A stretch of 64,000 nucleotides of DNA, taken from Pyrenula massariospora. Lineage: Eukaryota > Ascomycota > Eurotiomycetes > Pyrenulales > Pyrenulaceae. The translations under genes and the position numbers were made by a program. Below, piece by piece: positions 34,787-46,239 of this stretch. A model generated the notes under the pieces. The model was not told where the DNA came from. It did no database searches and saw only the letters and a list, made by a program, of their open reading frames with translations. Position 1 is the stretch's first letter. Each line of letters opens with the position of its first letter. The stretch lies in the NCBI GenBank assembly GCA_021030905.1, contig JAGFMI010000025.1, positions 372,001-436,000 of the forward strand, read 5' to 3'.

Positions 34787-36695
34787 GCTTTGAATGCTCC
34801 CTCTCCCTCTCTCAATTCTAGGTAGCCAGGGAAAACCTGTTTGGAATAGGATCCTGAGCACAGCGAGACGTCGGGAGCATCGCTCAGGTTTAAAAGGCTG
34901 TGCAGATTGCCGCTCCTGCGCTCGGGCTCAAAGCATAGGGTGAGTCTTTGAGCCGAACTCCCCTCTCTTAGATCTGGGGGCGTTACTGTGGGTTCGTTCA
35001 AAGGCACGTCGGTTGCAAACTCAAGTTCAGCACGTTGGGAGGTGAAACATGAGTGCCTACCTGCCTCATATACGCTCAAGCCTCAGACACTTCTCCGTTC
35101 AGACACGCCATAGTGGAGCTGATGAACTGCATCTTTGCGCAACGTTTAGCGTCGGTTGGAGCTCGTTTCCCTTCAGTAGTTGCAGGCTGCATGAAACCTT
35201 GCGTACATGTGCAGAAGAACGCCGCTGACCAGGATGTCACAGTACACCCATCAGTGAACTCTGCTGATCCGATTCGATTGTTAGAGTCGGGCGAAAAGAT
35301 TGCCCCACTCTGTTCTGAAATATGCAAAGAGATTGTCTGAATACTAGACGTGGTGTTGACCTGAAGGTGCATAGTATATCTTACAGCCCCTTAGCTGCCG
35401 TGACTCCAAAGGGGAACATCCTAGATAGAGCTGACGAAAATTTGAGGTAACCACGGACGTTCATTAGCTCCTCTGTTGCGAAGCGAATTGGCAACACGAC
35501 TGCCTTAAGAATCCTACTTCGTACACCATGAACGCGAGAGAGTATTTTGGTTCAGGGCTGCCAGGTCCCTACATTTCCACCAGACAGACGTCTCTGGTAC
35601 TCAATAAACATGCAACCTGCCTTGATCTGCACTAGTCTCGTGAGGCTGAAAGCTGTTTGTGCATAGGTAGTTAGGAAGATGCGTTAGGTTTGCGTCCAAT
35701 GCCATCGCCTCCCGCACCCGGACGGAAGCTTCCATTGAACCTCAACCTCTTCTCATATAACCCTACTGCTTGAGAGCTTGTCATGCTGCGGCTCCAAGTT
35801 GATCGCTCTCTGCGTAGAAACTTCTCGCTCTCGCGCCTCAATTTTGAACTTAATGGCTTCTAGATTCCGCTGTTCCGCCCACACTTGTCGTACCGCCTTT
35901 GTAAAAACTTTCGGCGGGCTCTTCAGCGGCCGACAACAGTTTCGCGATGGGTCGAAGTCCTCAACATTGCCCCATGCTCACTGTAGTAGCCTTCAGCGGA
36001 GGACTCATCCCGGGTATGAGTCCTGCCCGTCGATTCAATATTATGCATGTTTCAGCATGCACCGATGGCGACATGCGTCTTCAAAACGGCCCCCGATTTT
36101 TTGAGGGGCCACATGTGAGAGAAGAACATAGTCCGTTACTAAATTTTCGAGATAGCTGCGACAGCCCAGAATGACAACGCAAGCAGAAAGCGCAGCTCTG
36201 ATCATGATGTTTGCTAAGTACCGAGTAAGGTGTATACCTTTTCAAACCCGACCATACTGCGCAAAGTTCAACTTTTTGTTTATCATGAATTCTAATGAAA
36301 AACCATCAATTACATCCCTTCGAACCATACAGATTCGCAAGCCTTTCGAGGCCTGCTTTTCCCGAAATCATCTTTCCTACCACTTCTCTGTAGCGTTGAT
36401 CGACAATCCTGTTGAGAAGCCTAGTTATTAACGTGAGGATCATGGCCTGCGGCTTATGATCTTTTGCTATTGATGATGGTGGCTCTCGGAAATATGTAGA
36501 TAGGTTCAGATAGAATCTGCATAAGGGAAAGGGGGAGGAGGCGGCACAGTGACTATAATAGGTGTAGAAAATCATCGACATCAGTAATACCGTAAGGGAT
36601 AGGGAATGGAACTCCCCAACGCCATGCTAATTCCAAACACATCATCAGCAATATATCTGCGCCATCCCGTCCCCCTTCTCTCTACATCACGTTCT
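34787..36695. other. Intergenic, no gene recognised
   Basis: About 1.9 kb between the start of the 793-residue membrane protein and the stop of the GCP2 gene, both on the minus strand. Frames such as 35076-35372 (minus) and 35778-36104 (plus) lack family resemblance and splice support. Nothing else was recognised. Confidence 0.45.
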
Positions 36696-39549
36696 TTATC
36701 TGATCACCATCCCGATACCCTCTCTTTCCTTCCCACCGGCACCTTCCTCAGCAGCCGTCAATCTTGCACACAGCCCTAGTAGCACAACCGTTTCCGTCGC
36801 CGCGTAGTAATTTAACGAGTCGACTAGGATCCGTAGGTGTCTGTTGAAGTGTGCTTCGTATTTCTTGAGCGTGTCGTCCATGCGGGCTAACCTAGCTTCG
36901 TCGATGGATTGATTGGAAGGTTCTAGAGTCGTGGAAGAAGGGGTTTGTTGGAGTGAGGAAAGGGAGCGGGAGAGGTTGGAAGTGTATGTTGCGAACATGG
37001 TGCAGCCAGTCATGAGCTTGGAGTGGATCTGCAATAACTGGGTCAGCGTTTATGGATCATCGAACAGAGGATAACATCAGAAGCGGAAGGTAACTGAAGC
37101 ATCAAAAGAAAAACAAGACTTACCCGAAGCAACTTCCCCTGTGTCAATCCCAGGTCCTTCATACACGAATCCAGCATGTCAAGATGATCTTGCATTAATT
37201 CATCCACCGTCCTCTTTCCCTTTCCTACCCCTTCTGTCCCGCTTTCGGCCTCGTCCACTCTGCCCATCAGCCGTCTCCAATTGCCTTCCAACACCTCCTC
37301 GGTACAGAAAAATAATAATTGTTGCACGAAGACCAGCATCCTACTTCGCAAACACCACGCTCTCCTTTTCCATGCCTCGACCCGCCGTTCTACGGATCGA
37401 TCAATCCAGGCCGATGCCTTGGAGTGTTCGGCCCAGCAGTCTACGAGGAGCGTTTCCAAGTGGCGGAGGGAGATGGTGTAGCGGAAGAGAAGTTGGTATC
37501 GTAGCACTGTCTTGCGGGAGATGACGAGGGATAGGGGAAAGGGGACTTTGTAGTCGAGAGTTAGGGAGGCGAAGCCGTTGAGGTCTTTGTCGTCTGGTAA
37601 TTTTCCGTCCGCGACAGCGGGAGTCTGGGTCTGGAGAGATGAGAGAGCGGCATCAGGGTTATCCTGATCAATGCCCTGCACGCTGACGATTTTCATGAGG
37701 AATTGTGTTAAGCCCATATCGTTCATCTGGACACTGACGTCTTCTTTGAAGGGGTCTGCCGCGGCGATGGATCCTGGTTGGCGGAGCACGAGATCGAGGA
37801 GGGATTGGAGTTTGCCGACGTTGACAGCGCGATGCGGTTTACGGAGTTCGGACGCGGAAAGTTCGAGGAAGTAGAGGAAAAATTCGGCGCGGTCAAGGAA
37901 GAAGTAATGCTTGAGGGAGCGAAGCCGGGAGCGGAGGGAATTTTTAGTTAGGAGGAGGGAAAGTAGGGATGCGTTAGCGAATGTGTAAGCTGTGGTAACG
38001 TTGTCGAGAAAGGATGGATCTGAGAAAGTTTGAGGGACGTTGGTGGAATGGGAAAGGTTATTGTCGCTGATGTTTACACCACCGCACTCGCGGACTACAT
38101 TGAGATATTTTCCAGCAAGGAGGACCTTTTCTTTGACATCTTCGAGTTGTGGGGGTACTTCACGGTCGCGGATGTAGTATCGCTTTTCCCAGTACTCGTC
38201 TGTATAGTCTTCATCCATACGTTCACGCTTTATGCCGGAACGTTCGCCAATGAGGAATTCGGAGTGCGAGTCTTTGATACCGCCGTGATGAAGCCATTCG
38301 TTTAACATGGCGACGTAAGGTCTGCTGGCTTCTTTCAGGAGCATTTCGAGGAGGGAGCGGGCAGCAGGATCGCCGGAGTAGGTCGTGAGTCTCTGCGTCA
38401 CTAGAGCTAGGACATTGCCACCTACGCAGCGCCTTTTGGTCATACTTCCTGGTATTAGATCACCTCCCTCACGGAGCCTCTCTAGGATGTTATCCGCATC
38501 GAAGTCGTCTACTGAATCATCAACGTCTTCTTCTACTAGAGAATTCTTCTTCAATAACTCCTGGGCTAGACCATATATGTGGAACAAGCTTTGAGCTGTT
38601 GGGATTGTGTGAAGGTGCATTTGATGGAGGGTGTATGAAGGGTCGTTGATGACCTTGTTTTCAAGTTGTGCTCCGAGAATCATATAGTCTTTGAGAAGCT
38701 TTCTGATAGCGGCACATAGTGCATGATTGACCGAGCCAAATTCTGAGCGGCTTTGCACTTCAACAAAAGCTGTAATCGCGAGGTGATGTGTTGCCATTTT
38801 CAACATTGACATGCTAAGATCTCTCAGACTTGGATCCAGTCCAGGAAGAATACGAAAATCGGGGCCAGCAAGCCTGTCCTTCTCCTCCATAGGCCGGTAT
38901 GAGTCCACAAACCGGATGTATTGGCTCTCATAGCCCATGAACACATAGAGAAGGTCATCGATGATCGCGGTCTCCTGTTCTTGTATGGTCATCTCTTTGA
39001 GCGGTCGTGGTTGGAGCGAGCTAGGAGCGCTCAGAGCAAGCGGTGGAGCTGAGACTCGAACAGCTAGTGGAGCTGATGAGTGTGGTATTAGGTTGGCTTG
39101 GGGATTCCATGGCACTGTCTGTCATGTCAGTGCCGAGTCTCTTTTGCACAAGATCGCCTTCACAGACCTTCCTCCGCTTCCTTTTCCTTAGGAATTTTCA
39201 CGGCAGGCGTCTCGGGGCCTGTCCTTCGCTTGTCTACTTCCCCTCGATTGCCCGCGCTGCTGCTCTCCTTTACAGGACTCCTAGTCCTAACCCATCTCTC
39301 CTTTGTGGTCGTAGTATTCTTCTCTATTCTCCTCTCGGCGACGCTCATGTCCCTACTCTCTCTACTCTTCCGTGTTGTCGCATTTTCGTCCGGGGTTACT
39401 CCTCGACCGATCGAAGAGATGCTGTCCCTTACTGGATTCCTCTCGCTATCTCCGGCGCGTCCTGAAGGCTGGCGCGTCCGTACCCCGCTCAAGTTTGCAC
39501 TGCGGCGGTTGTCGGCCGCGGAGGCGGTCCGGGAATGAGCAGAGGCCAT
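36696..39549 (-). CDS. SPC97: Gamma-tubulin complex component 2 (Spc97-type)
   Basis: Three exons (39549-39168, 39114-37124, 37028-36696) encode 901 residues. After a disordered basic N-terminus of about 130 residues, the sequence VPWNPQANLIPH leads into the GRIP1 region. This begins QETAIIDDLLYVFMGYESQY and runs to ARSLLEMLLKEASRPYVAML. The GRIP2 region follows (LRSLKHYFFLDRAEFFLYFL; KVPFPLSLVISRKTVLRYQL; WCLRSRMLVFVQQLLFFC). The last exon holds the terminal helices. With GCP3 and gamma-tubulin this protein forms the small complex that nucleates microtubules at spindle pole bodies. Intron 1 has the less common donor GTCTGT, and it is the only choice that restores the VPWNP frame. Intron 2 is standard. 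The gene is divergent from PUP2. Confidence 0.93.
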
Positions 39550-39914
39550 GAGGAGGCGGCATTGATGGCAAGTTCAGGTGTAAAAGAAGGGAAGGGGATT
39601 ATGCAAAGTTTTGTAGTTGCATCGAATAGCAAACGCTGAACCGCAATTCTCGAGACCGCGCTGCGGAGAGCAGATCTGTGTATCTGTCTCCTTTTGGATT
39701 AGCGTATCTAACGGAATTGCTTGCGCGGAGGAAGCTTGCCTGGCCGTAGCATAGGAACAACAGAGTCAAGAAGAGGACATCCGAATTGCAGCCGCTCAAA
39801 AACCTGCCAACCCAATAATCTACCCTCGCTCCAAGATCCAAGAAGTGATTGAATCAATTCCGAACTCCTGGGCTGATCCTCCCTGTCCCTCCGCATTCAC
39901 TTCAGTAGCACAAA
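39550..39914. promoter_or_regulatory. Shared divergent promoter of GCP2 and PUP2
   Basis: Only 365 bases separate the two opposite start codons. I found no exact copy of the yeast proteasome-associated control element GGTGGCAAA. Confidence 0.5.
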
Positions 39915-40870
39915 ATGTTCATAGCTCGGTCAGAATATGGTATGGAGCTTTAGATACTTGCCTGACAAGCCTTCGCTGACCATTTGTGCTCAGATCGAGG
40001 GATCAAGTATGCAGTTCTTGCTTTCTTCGCAGCAATTAAATCTGACAGCGCTCCTACAGCACCTTCTCCCCCGAAGGCCGCCTCTTCCAAGTCGAATACT
40101 CTCTCGAAGCCATCAAACTCGGCTCAACAGCAATAGGAGTATGTCCACTCCCCGCCAAGCTCACTATTTGGCAAGTTTTCCTCTTCGGAACGATCATCTG
40201 ACATCTCGACATCCAGGTTGCAACATCCCATGGCATCCTCCTCGCGGTCGAAAAACGCGCCACCTCCCCCCTCCTCCTAACCTCCTCCCTCGAGAAAATC
40301 GTCCAGATCGACTCCCACATCGGGTGCGCCATGTCCGGCCTCCAGGCCGACGCACGAAGTATGATCGAGCATGCCCGCGTCGAGACCCAGAACCACCGCT
40401 TCCACTACAACGAGTCTTTATCCGTCGAGTCCACCGTGCAGGCCATCTGCGACCTGGCGCTGCGCTTCGGTGAAGGTGCGGACGGGGAGGAAAGCGTCAT
40501 GTCCCGACCCTTCGGCGTCGCGTTGCTGGTGGCAGGATGGGACGATGACGGGCCAGCGCTGTATCACGCCGAGCCCAGCGGGACTTTTTACAGATACGAT
40601 GCAAAGGCGATCGGGAGCGGGAGTGAAGGCGCGCAGGCGGAATTACAGAGCGAGTACCATACCAGTCTGACGCTGGAGGAGGCGGAGACGCTGGTACTTA
40701 AGACGCTGAAGCAGGTTATGGAGGAGAAGTTGGATGCGAAGAATGTGCAATTGGCGAGCGTGACGAGGGGAATCGTGGATGAAGGAGTTGGTGGAGGGAA
40801 GAAGGAGGGTGGACTGTTTAGGATCTATGGGGAGGACGAGATGAAGACAGTAGTCGAGAGGTTGAATTAA
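39915..40870 (+). CDS. PUP2: 20S proteasome subunit alpha type-5
   Basis: Five coding pieces were considered and four retained: 39915-39939, 39994-40006, 40060-40138 and 40217-40870, encoding 256 residues. The start [20 protein letters not shown] and [20 protein letters not shown] are diagnostic of an alpha subunit. [20 protein letters not shown] and the acidic [20 protein letters not shown] identify alpha-5 (Pup2/PSMA5). Alpha subunits form the outer gated rings of the 20S core and lack protease residues. The second exon is only 13 nt long, flanked by GTATGG and GTATGC donors. The borders are fixed by the invariant DRGINTFSPEGR. The C-terminus has a Gly/Lys-rich insert ([11 protein letters not shown]) before the final helix. 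Confidence 0.95.
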
Positions 40871-41192
40871 GAATGGTGTCCGGTGGGAGTGAGCATCTTC
40901 TGGCGTCCTATGGGAGAGATACATCTTCTAGCCCTGTTGAAAACCTTTAGAACGACATTTCTGCAAGTGCAATTTCTTGGCTAGCTTCCGATTTTGTTGT
41001 CTGGTCGGTAGATCTTAAGTGCACTTGTTGGATCTCAGTTCATCGCTAACAGTTCCTTCATTGTAAGCGTAAAGCTCTCGCTCAACGCGTCAGACGCAAT
41101 CTAATCTGCGAGCGTAATATGCTATCCGAGCTTTACGCCATACCATGCTAAAAGCTCGATCTCATCACGACATAAAATCACGAAAGCCCCAT
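40871..41192. other. Convergent intergenic region
   Basis: The 3' flanks of PUP2 (plus) and NOG1 (minus). Nothing further was recognised. Confidence 0.5.
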
Positions 41193-43321
41193 CTAACGTC
41201 TATTCGTTTTGCCAACTCCCCTTTTACCCGTGACAAGGTGCTTGACTAATGCTCCCGTCGTATGCCTATCCGCCTCTCCCTGCCTGGCCATCCTATTCAT
41301 CTTCCTCTGGCTCAGCTTCGCCAATCTTGCCGCCTTCTCCTTCACCTTCGCCGGATCGCCTACGGCTGTACTATTCCCCTGGGTCAGGCCGTCTGTCAGA
41401 CGGTTCGATGTCGGGCCTCGGTTCTGTGATTTCGCGCGAATGTGTGCGCGTGCGGCAGCGTGATTCGAGCCAGGGTCAATGTCCATGGCGTCTGCGTCGT
41501 TCTTGAGTAAATCGGAGAGAGATTGAGCGGGTTGTGGACGGCCGCGGGACTGACTACGTGCGCGGGCAGATGCGGCAGCAGAATCAAGGCCGATGTTGTT
41601 GAGGTGTTTCTCCATGGCGCTCGCTTTCCTTGGTTGCAGTTTTCTCGGGATGACTGCACGATTTTTGAGACTTTTTCTCATTCTTGCCTCGTTGCGTATA
41701 AGAGCCTGCTTCTCGCGAATCAAGTCGGCTTTCATACGCAAGTCCGCGTCGGCCGCGTCTTCAATGCTTTCATCGCTATCGTAGTAGCCTTCAGCTTCGA
41801 GTTTTTCTTCCTCTGCTTCCAACGCTTCTAATTTAGATTCAATATCGGGGTCAATGAAGTCATAGACGTTCCTGCCATTGAAAATCTCTGGCACCTTGTC
41901 GTGTTTCCATTCCGGGTCTGCAAGGTCGTAAGATGATTTAAGATCAATGTTGTAGACTCCGGCGCCACCATTTTCTTCCTCGATATCTCTCTGCAGCTTT
42001 CTCCTTTCAGGATCATTCTTGTCGTATTTCTTCAGATTCTTGACAGCTTCAGGTATAAATGTCTCGCGAGTGATACCGCCTAATGGTTGGGCGACATGTA
42101 TACGAGTAAGAAGGTCACCAAGACGGCCTGTTGGTGCCCCGCTGCTGTCCTTGGTACCAGCTTTCAATTTCTGAGATACTCTCTCCGCGATCAACCTATC
42201 GCATGCAGCATTTTTGACCTGGGTAACACCTTCGGTCGTTATACAAGACAGTTGGAGCAGCTCCACATTGGACTCTTTTGTTAAAGCTTGAATCTCTTCC
42301 TGCGTCTCAGAATCCAGGTCCTCAGGCTTCATGACGTCGATCTTGTTGATAACCAAGAATACAAGCTTGTTGGCAAATAGAGGTTTAATAGATCGGAACA
42401 ACTGTATCTGGGCTTGTACACTGTAACCGCATTGTTCTGACAAATCCATAAAATAAAGAATAGCTGACCGAAGATGGGCAATTGCAGTGATTGACTGCAT
42501 TTCAATGGTATTCATCTCCTCAAGTGGGTGATCCAGTATACCTGGTGTATCGATGGCTTGAAATCGCAAATATTTGTAGTCAAAATGACCTACAAATAAA
42601 GATTTCGTTGTGAATGCGTACGGCTGTACGTCAACATCTGCGCGCGTGATACTTCGCAAGAATGATGACTTGCCAACGTTGGGGTATCCACATATGAGGA
42701 GAGTTCTAGTATTAGGGTCGATCGACGGAAGCCGCCCAAGGTGCATACGGACCTGTTCAAGGTAAAGCAATGGATCTTTTAACCTTTTACATATTGTTGC
42801 CATGCGTCCAAGAGCAGCTTTCTTGAGTTGCTTGCATTGAAAGAGTGACTGAGCATATTTGAGTAGGCGAACGTAATCTCGCGACACGGTCTCAATCAAT
42901 CGCTTTGCGGTTGAGATCTGGCCCAACGCAATCTTGAAATGATCCGCATCATAGAGGGTATTGAGGAGGTCTTTGTGGAAAGGATGGATATCTTGTAGTC
43001 TCGGGAATCCGTCGAGGATTGACTGAAATTTTTCGCAGAAGGTCTCTTGAGTGAACTTAACTTTCCGAGTATAGAAACCTGCGGTCACGTTAGCGCGTCT
43101 GCGACGACATCTCTGATTATGTGACTCAAAGCATACTTCGTATTCGAGTGATCTTAAAGCCTGATCTGATTTGTGTTGGTAATCGCCGTTGAGTACGACT
43201 TAGTACGATGTCGATAAACTCTTGACTAGTCGGCACTGGTTGGATCTGGCACTTATTATGAGAAATAATTAGAGTATTGATCTTTCGCGTCGAGTCTCAC
43301 CTCTTTCCATGTGGTTTTCAT
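41193..43321 (-). CDS. NOG1: Nucleolar GTP-binding protein 1
   Basis: Three exons (43321-43301, 43245-43137, 43078-41193) encode 671 residues. The first exon is only 21 nt (MKTTWKE) and matches the conserved Nog1 N-terminus. The second gives [18 protein letters not shown]. The G domain shows GYPNVGKSS (174-182, P-loop), DTPG (220-223) and NKID (288-291). The NOG1 family block [17 protein letters not shown] precedes it, and a basic C-terminal third follows. Nog1 is a GTPase of pre-60S particles whose C-terminal tail inserts into the peptide exit tunnel and is checked before export. Size and domain order are normal. Introns have GTGAGA and GTATGC donors. The second joins phase 1 to give RIRSFYTRK, where other species have a small residue. 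Confidence 0.96.
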
Positions 43322-43794
43322 GTTTGTGAGATAGTCGTATTTATCCGTCTGTCCGGTCTTGTCTACAGTGCAGCAAGTGGGATGGTGGGACGAAATTTTG
43401 AGCGTGGCCGCGGTGGAGAAAGTAGGGTAATTTTTCCCGCGCCAAGCGAATATAAAGTGGAAAGTATAGACGACTGCTAAAGACCATTCACTCTGCAAAA
43501 TCATATTTACATCCACACACGAATCGTGGTATTGAGAGCACGTGGACTACCTATGTATACCGATCATTTTCGCCTTGAAGTCGACCGAGACTTTTTGTAT
43601 ATGAGCGCCATGAGAAAATCATTAAAACCACTAACCATTCTACTAGTCCCAATGCCGCGTCAACATAGACATATGCGTACTTTTGATATCGTTCATGCTC
43701 CATTTATGGCTTTTTCCGGACAGGAGAAGGTGAGAAAGCATGATGATCACGAGGCTCCATAGTGTGGAGGACTGGGAGGCTCAAAGTCGATGCT
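43322..43794. other. Intergenic between PAA1-like gene and NOG1
   Basis: The promoter of NOG1 and the 3' flank of the acetyltransferase gene, both on the minus strand. A short plus-strand frame at 43526-43762 has no support. Confidence 0.5.
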
Positions 43795-44916
43795 CTAAGC
43801 GCTATTGTTAGCTAGTTCAGGTTTAATGACTCCTCGTATTCTTACCATATTATACCACCCGCCGCCGCCATATCTCACATCACTCTTGCCCTTATTCTGG
43901 AATCCCAATTTCTCGTAGAATGGAATGAGCGGTTGATGCGCGATTAAGACCACTCGGTCGGCGATTCTAGCATCTTTGATACGGTCCGTGTACGATTTAA
44001 GAAGCGTAGCGCCAAGGCCTTTTCCGCGATGTTCAGGAAGCACTGCAAGAGAATGAATAGCAATGGTGCCTCCTTGGTCTTCATGGCCGAGGAATTCTTC
44101 TTCCTTCTCCGAGGGTAGAGTTTTCTTGGTTTCCCAGTTTGGTGGCAAGGCCATTGAAGCGTCCGTCACATACTCCTTGGAGGTTCTTGTTGCGATTACC
44201 TGCGCTACTAGCTGAGCAGCTGCTTCGGAATTCTTTCCTTTGCTTTGCGATAGCGGTGTCCGTGAGAAGATTCCGAAAGAGAGTTCTGGGCATTTCGTTA
44301 AACGATAGATAAACTGTGGTTAAGTTAGAACGTGAATGTGACTGGCCATCATTGCTGTAACACAAGTATTATAATTCACAAAAAGGTCACAACGCATGCT
44401 CATATCTTTTAGTCCTATCCAAGCGCGCTCTTAGAGGCACGGTGGTCATAATGTAGGTCACGTGCGCAAGAAGAAATGCAGGTACAATAAAAGCAGCTCG
44501 ATGTCGAAAGGGCAAAAGAGCAGATAACCGCGGCTCACCTTCTCTCTCGAACATCTTTCGTTCTCTGAGAATGCCGAATTCTCTAAGTCAACACAGCTTT
44601 CTAAATTCGACAAGGACAAGACTGCTGTATACGGATGCACTTCGTCTCTTTTCGATGGCGTACGTTTCTGGGCTTGTCTCCTACCAGCTCCGAAGAAAGC
44701 ACTGATCGGCGAAAAACCCCCTTCCTCCTCCTCATCATCCTCCCAATTTGCTTCATCATCGTGGCTCTCCTCTTTAGGAGGAGGATGGTCTTGTTGCGCG
44801 TCTTCATGATGGATGTCCACAAATTCCTCGTCTTCCTTCTTTGCCACACCGCTCACCGAGCTAGGGTTCTGGTTTCCTTTGGGTTTCGATTGGTCGGACA
44901 AGAGTTCGCGAAGCAT
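43795..44916 (-). CDS. PAA1: GNAT acetyltransferase, polyamine/arylalkylamine type
   Basis: Two exons (44916-44539 and 44313-43795) encode 298 residues. The GNAT fold runs from VHPYTAVLSLSNLESCVDLE and NERCSREK at the end of exon 1, across the intron, into FIYRLTKCPELSFGIFSRTP. Motif A follows as IHSLAVLPEHRGKGLGATLL (acetyl-CoA pyrophosphate loop RGKGLG), then VLIAHQPLIPFYEKLGF. This is the Paa1/AANAT family, which acetylates polyamines or arylalkylamines. The intron is 225 nt, longer than its neighbours, and splitting here explains why the two halves look like separate genes. The first 90 residues are an acidic disordered extension not expected in the yeast enzyme. The family is secure, but the substrate is not. 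Confidence 0.85.
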
Positions 44917-46239
44917 GTTGAATTCCTTTCACAACGTTATGAAATATCAGTCGATGATGTTATGGTCAAGCCAGGCTGATGGGACCCGAGAAGCCACCGA
45001 AGCGGCCCGCCACCACCTGCCGTGTGACTAAACTTGGATGTGGGAGTGATAAGCGGCGATGCATGTCTCTAGTCCGCTTTGTAAATTTTCTACTATGTTC
45101 CTTAAACCAAGCCTAATGTTGAAGGAAGTCTACTGGTAATATCGAGAATATAGTACCGATTGACTTCCACAGTCTGGCCAGACAGTGATTTCATGAAAGG
45201 CCGCTGTTACTATCTGGACGCCTAAAGAAGAGTGTGTAGAGCCCACTCGGAGACGGCAAGTCTACGGTTAAGGACAGGCCCAAGTTTGGAAAATGGTTCC
45301 TCTTCAAGCCCATGCAGGATACGCAAAGCACTGCAGTGCAATGCCGGCCTAGATTGCAATGTCGGTCCCACAGCTCGCTCAGGTATTGGTAACCGCCATC
45401 CTGGAACCGACGGCGAAGATAGCCATGCAGCTATCCTATCTGAACCGGTGCATAAAATTCAATCTTCATACGTAGGCAGCTCTTTCGCCTTGCATTTACC
45501 TACGCAATCACTTCAGTGTTTGCTGTATTCCTTGCAGGCTCAGTAGATCCCAATGGAAAGCAGAGTTCAGATGACATGACAGACACTTCCTTGATCGACG
45601 ATCCACATCTGGCACGGCTCAGGAACGGATGTTATCGGCCAATATCAGGCACTTGCGTTGCAGCCAAAGGTGCTCGCAATGCGCTGGAAGCTTCAAGCCT
45701 ATCTTGCGGCATCACCGTGTGGGCGGCGCTTTGCGAGACATGTTAGCGGTAGTAGAGCCCCCTTCAGATTCTTGAGATCCACGAAGGCCTCGATGTCGCT
45801 AAATACAAGCTTCGAAGTCCTTCCGGGACATTCTATGAAAGGGGGCAGATTGGGACTAGATGGGTTGGTAAGAGAGGGACTCCGCAGGTTCCACGGGTCG
45901 AAGGCTGGCCCAAGTTTCTCCGCTCCGCAAGGCACCTCCAAGCAGCGTCATCTGGCAGTGCTGGGGTTTGGTAAACCTGCATGCTATACCAACGCCTCCA
46001 CCACTCATGGCCACTTAATCTTACCCTCTACATTTGTCCATTTCTACTTTCTGCACATAGATTTCTTCTTCTCAGGTGATAGATATCTCATTCAACCAAT
46101 CCATCTTGTAATTTCCACGTCCTCTGTACAGACAAAGCCTCATCAAGCGTCTCCGAAGAAGAGAGTCACAACACAAAGTCGGGCAGGTCGTTGTATACTT
46201 CGCTAATCAAAACAGCACTATCGAATTGCTTCCTTCGCC
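44917..46239. other. Divergent intergenic region, no gene recognised
   Basis: About 1.3 kb between the start codons of the PAA1-like gene (minus) and DDI1 (plus). Plus-strand frames at 45232-45546, 45516-45746 and 45658-46206 are short and lack family resemblance. They probably reflect the leader of DDI1. Confidence 0.5.

Noticed and set aside
43795-44365. Acetyltransferase and the acidic ORF at 44458-44916 as two genes
   Set aside because: The end of the acidic ORF (NERCSREK) joins directly to FIYRLTKCPEL across a good 225-nt intron, giving one complete GNAT fold.
45232-46206. Three plus-strand frames upstream of DDI1
   Set aside because: Short, mutually out of frame and without recognisable domains. 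They are more likely upstream non-coding sequence or leader.
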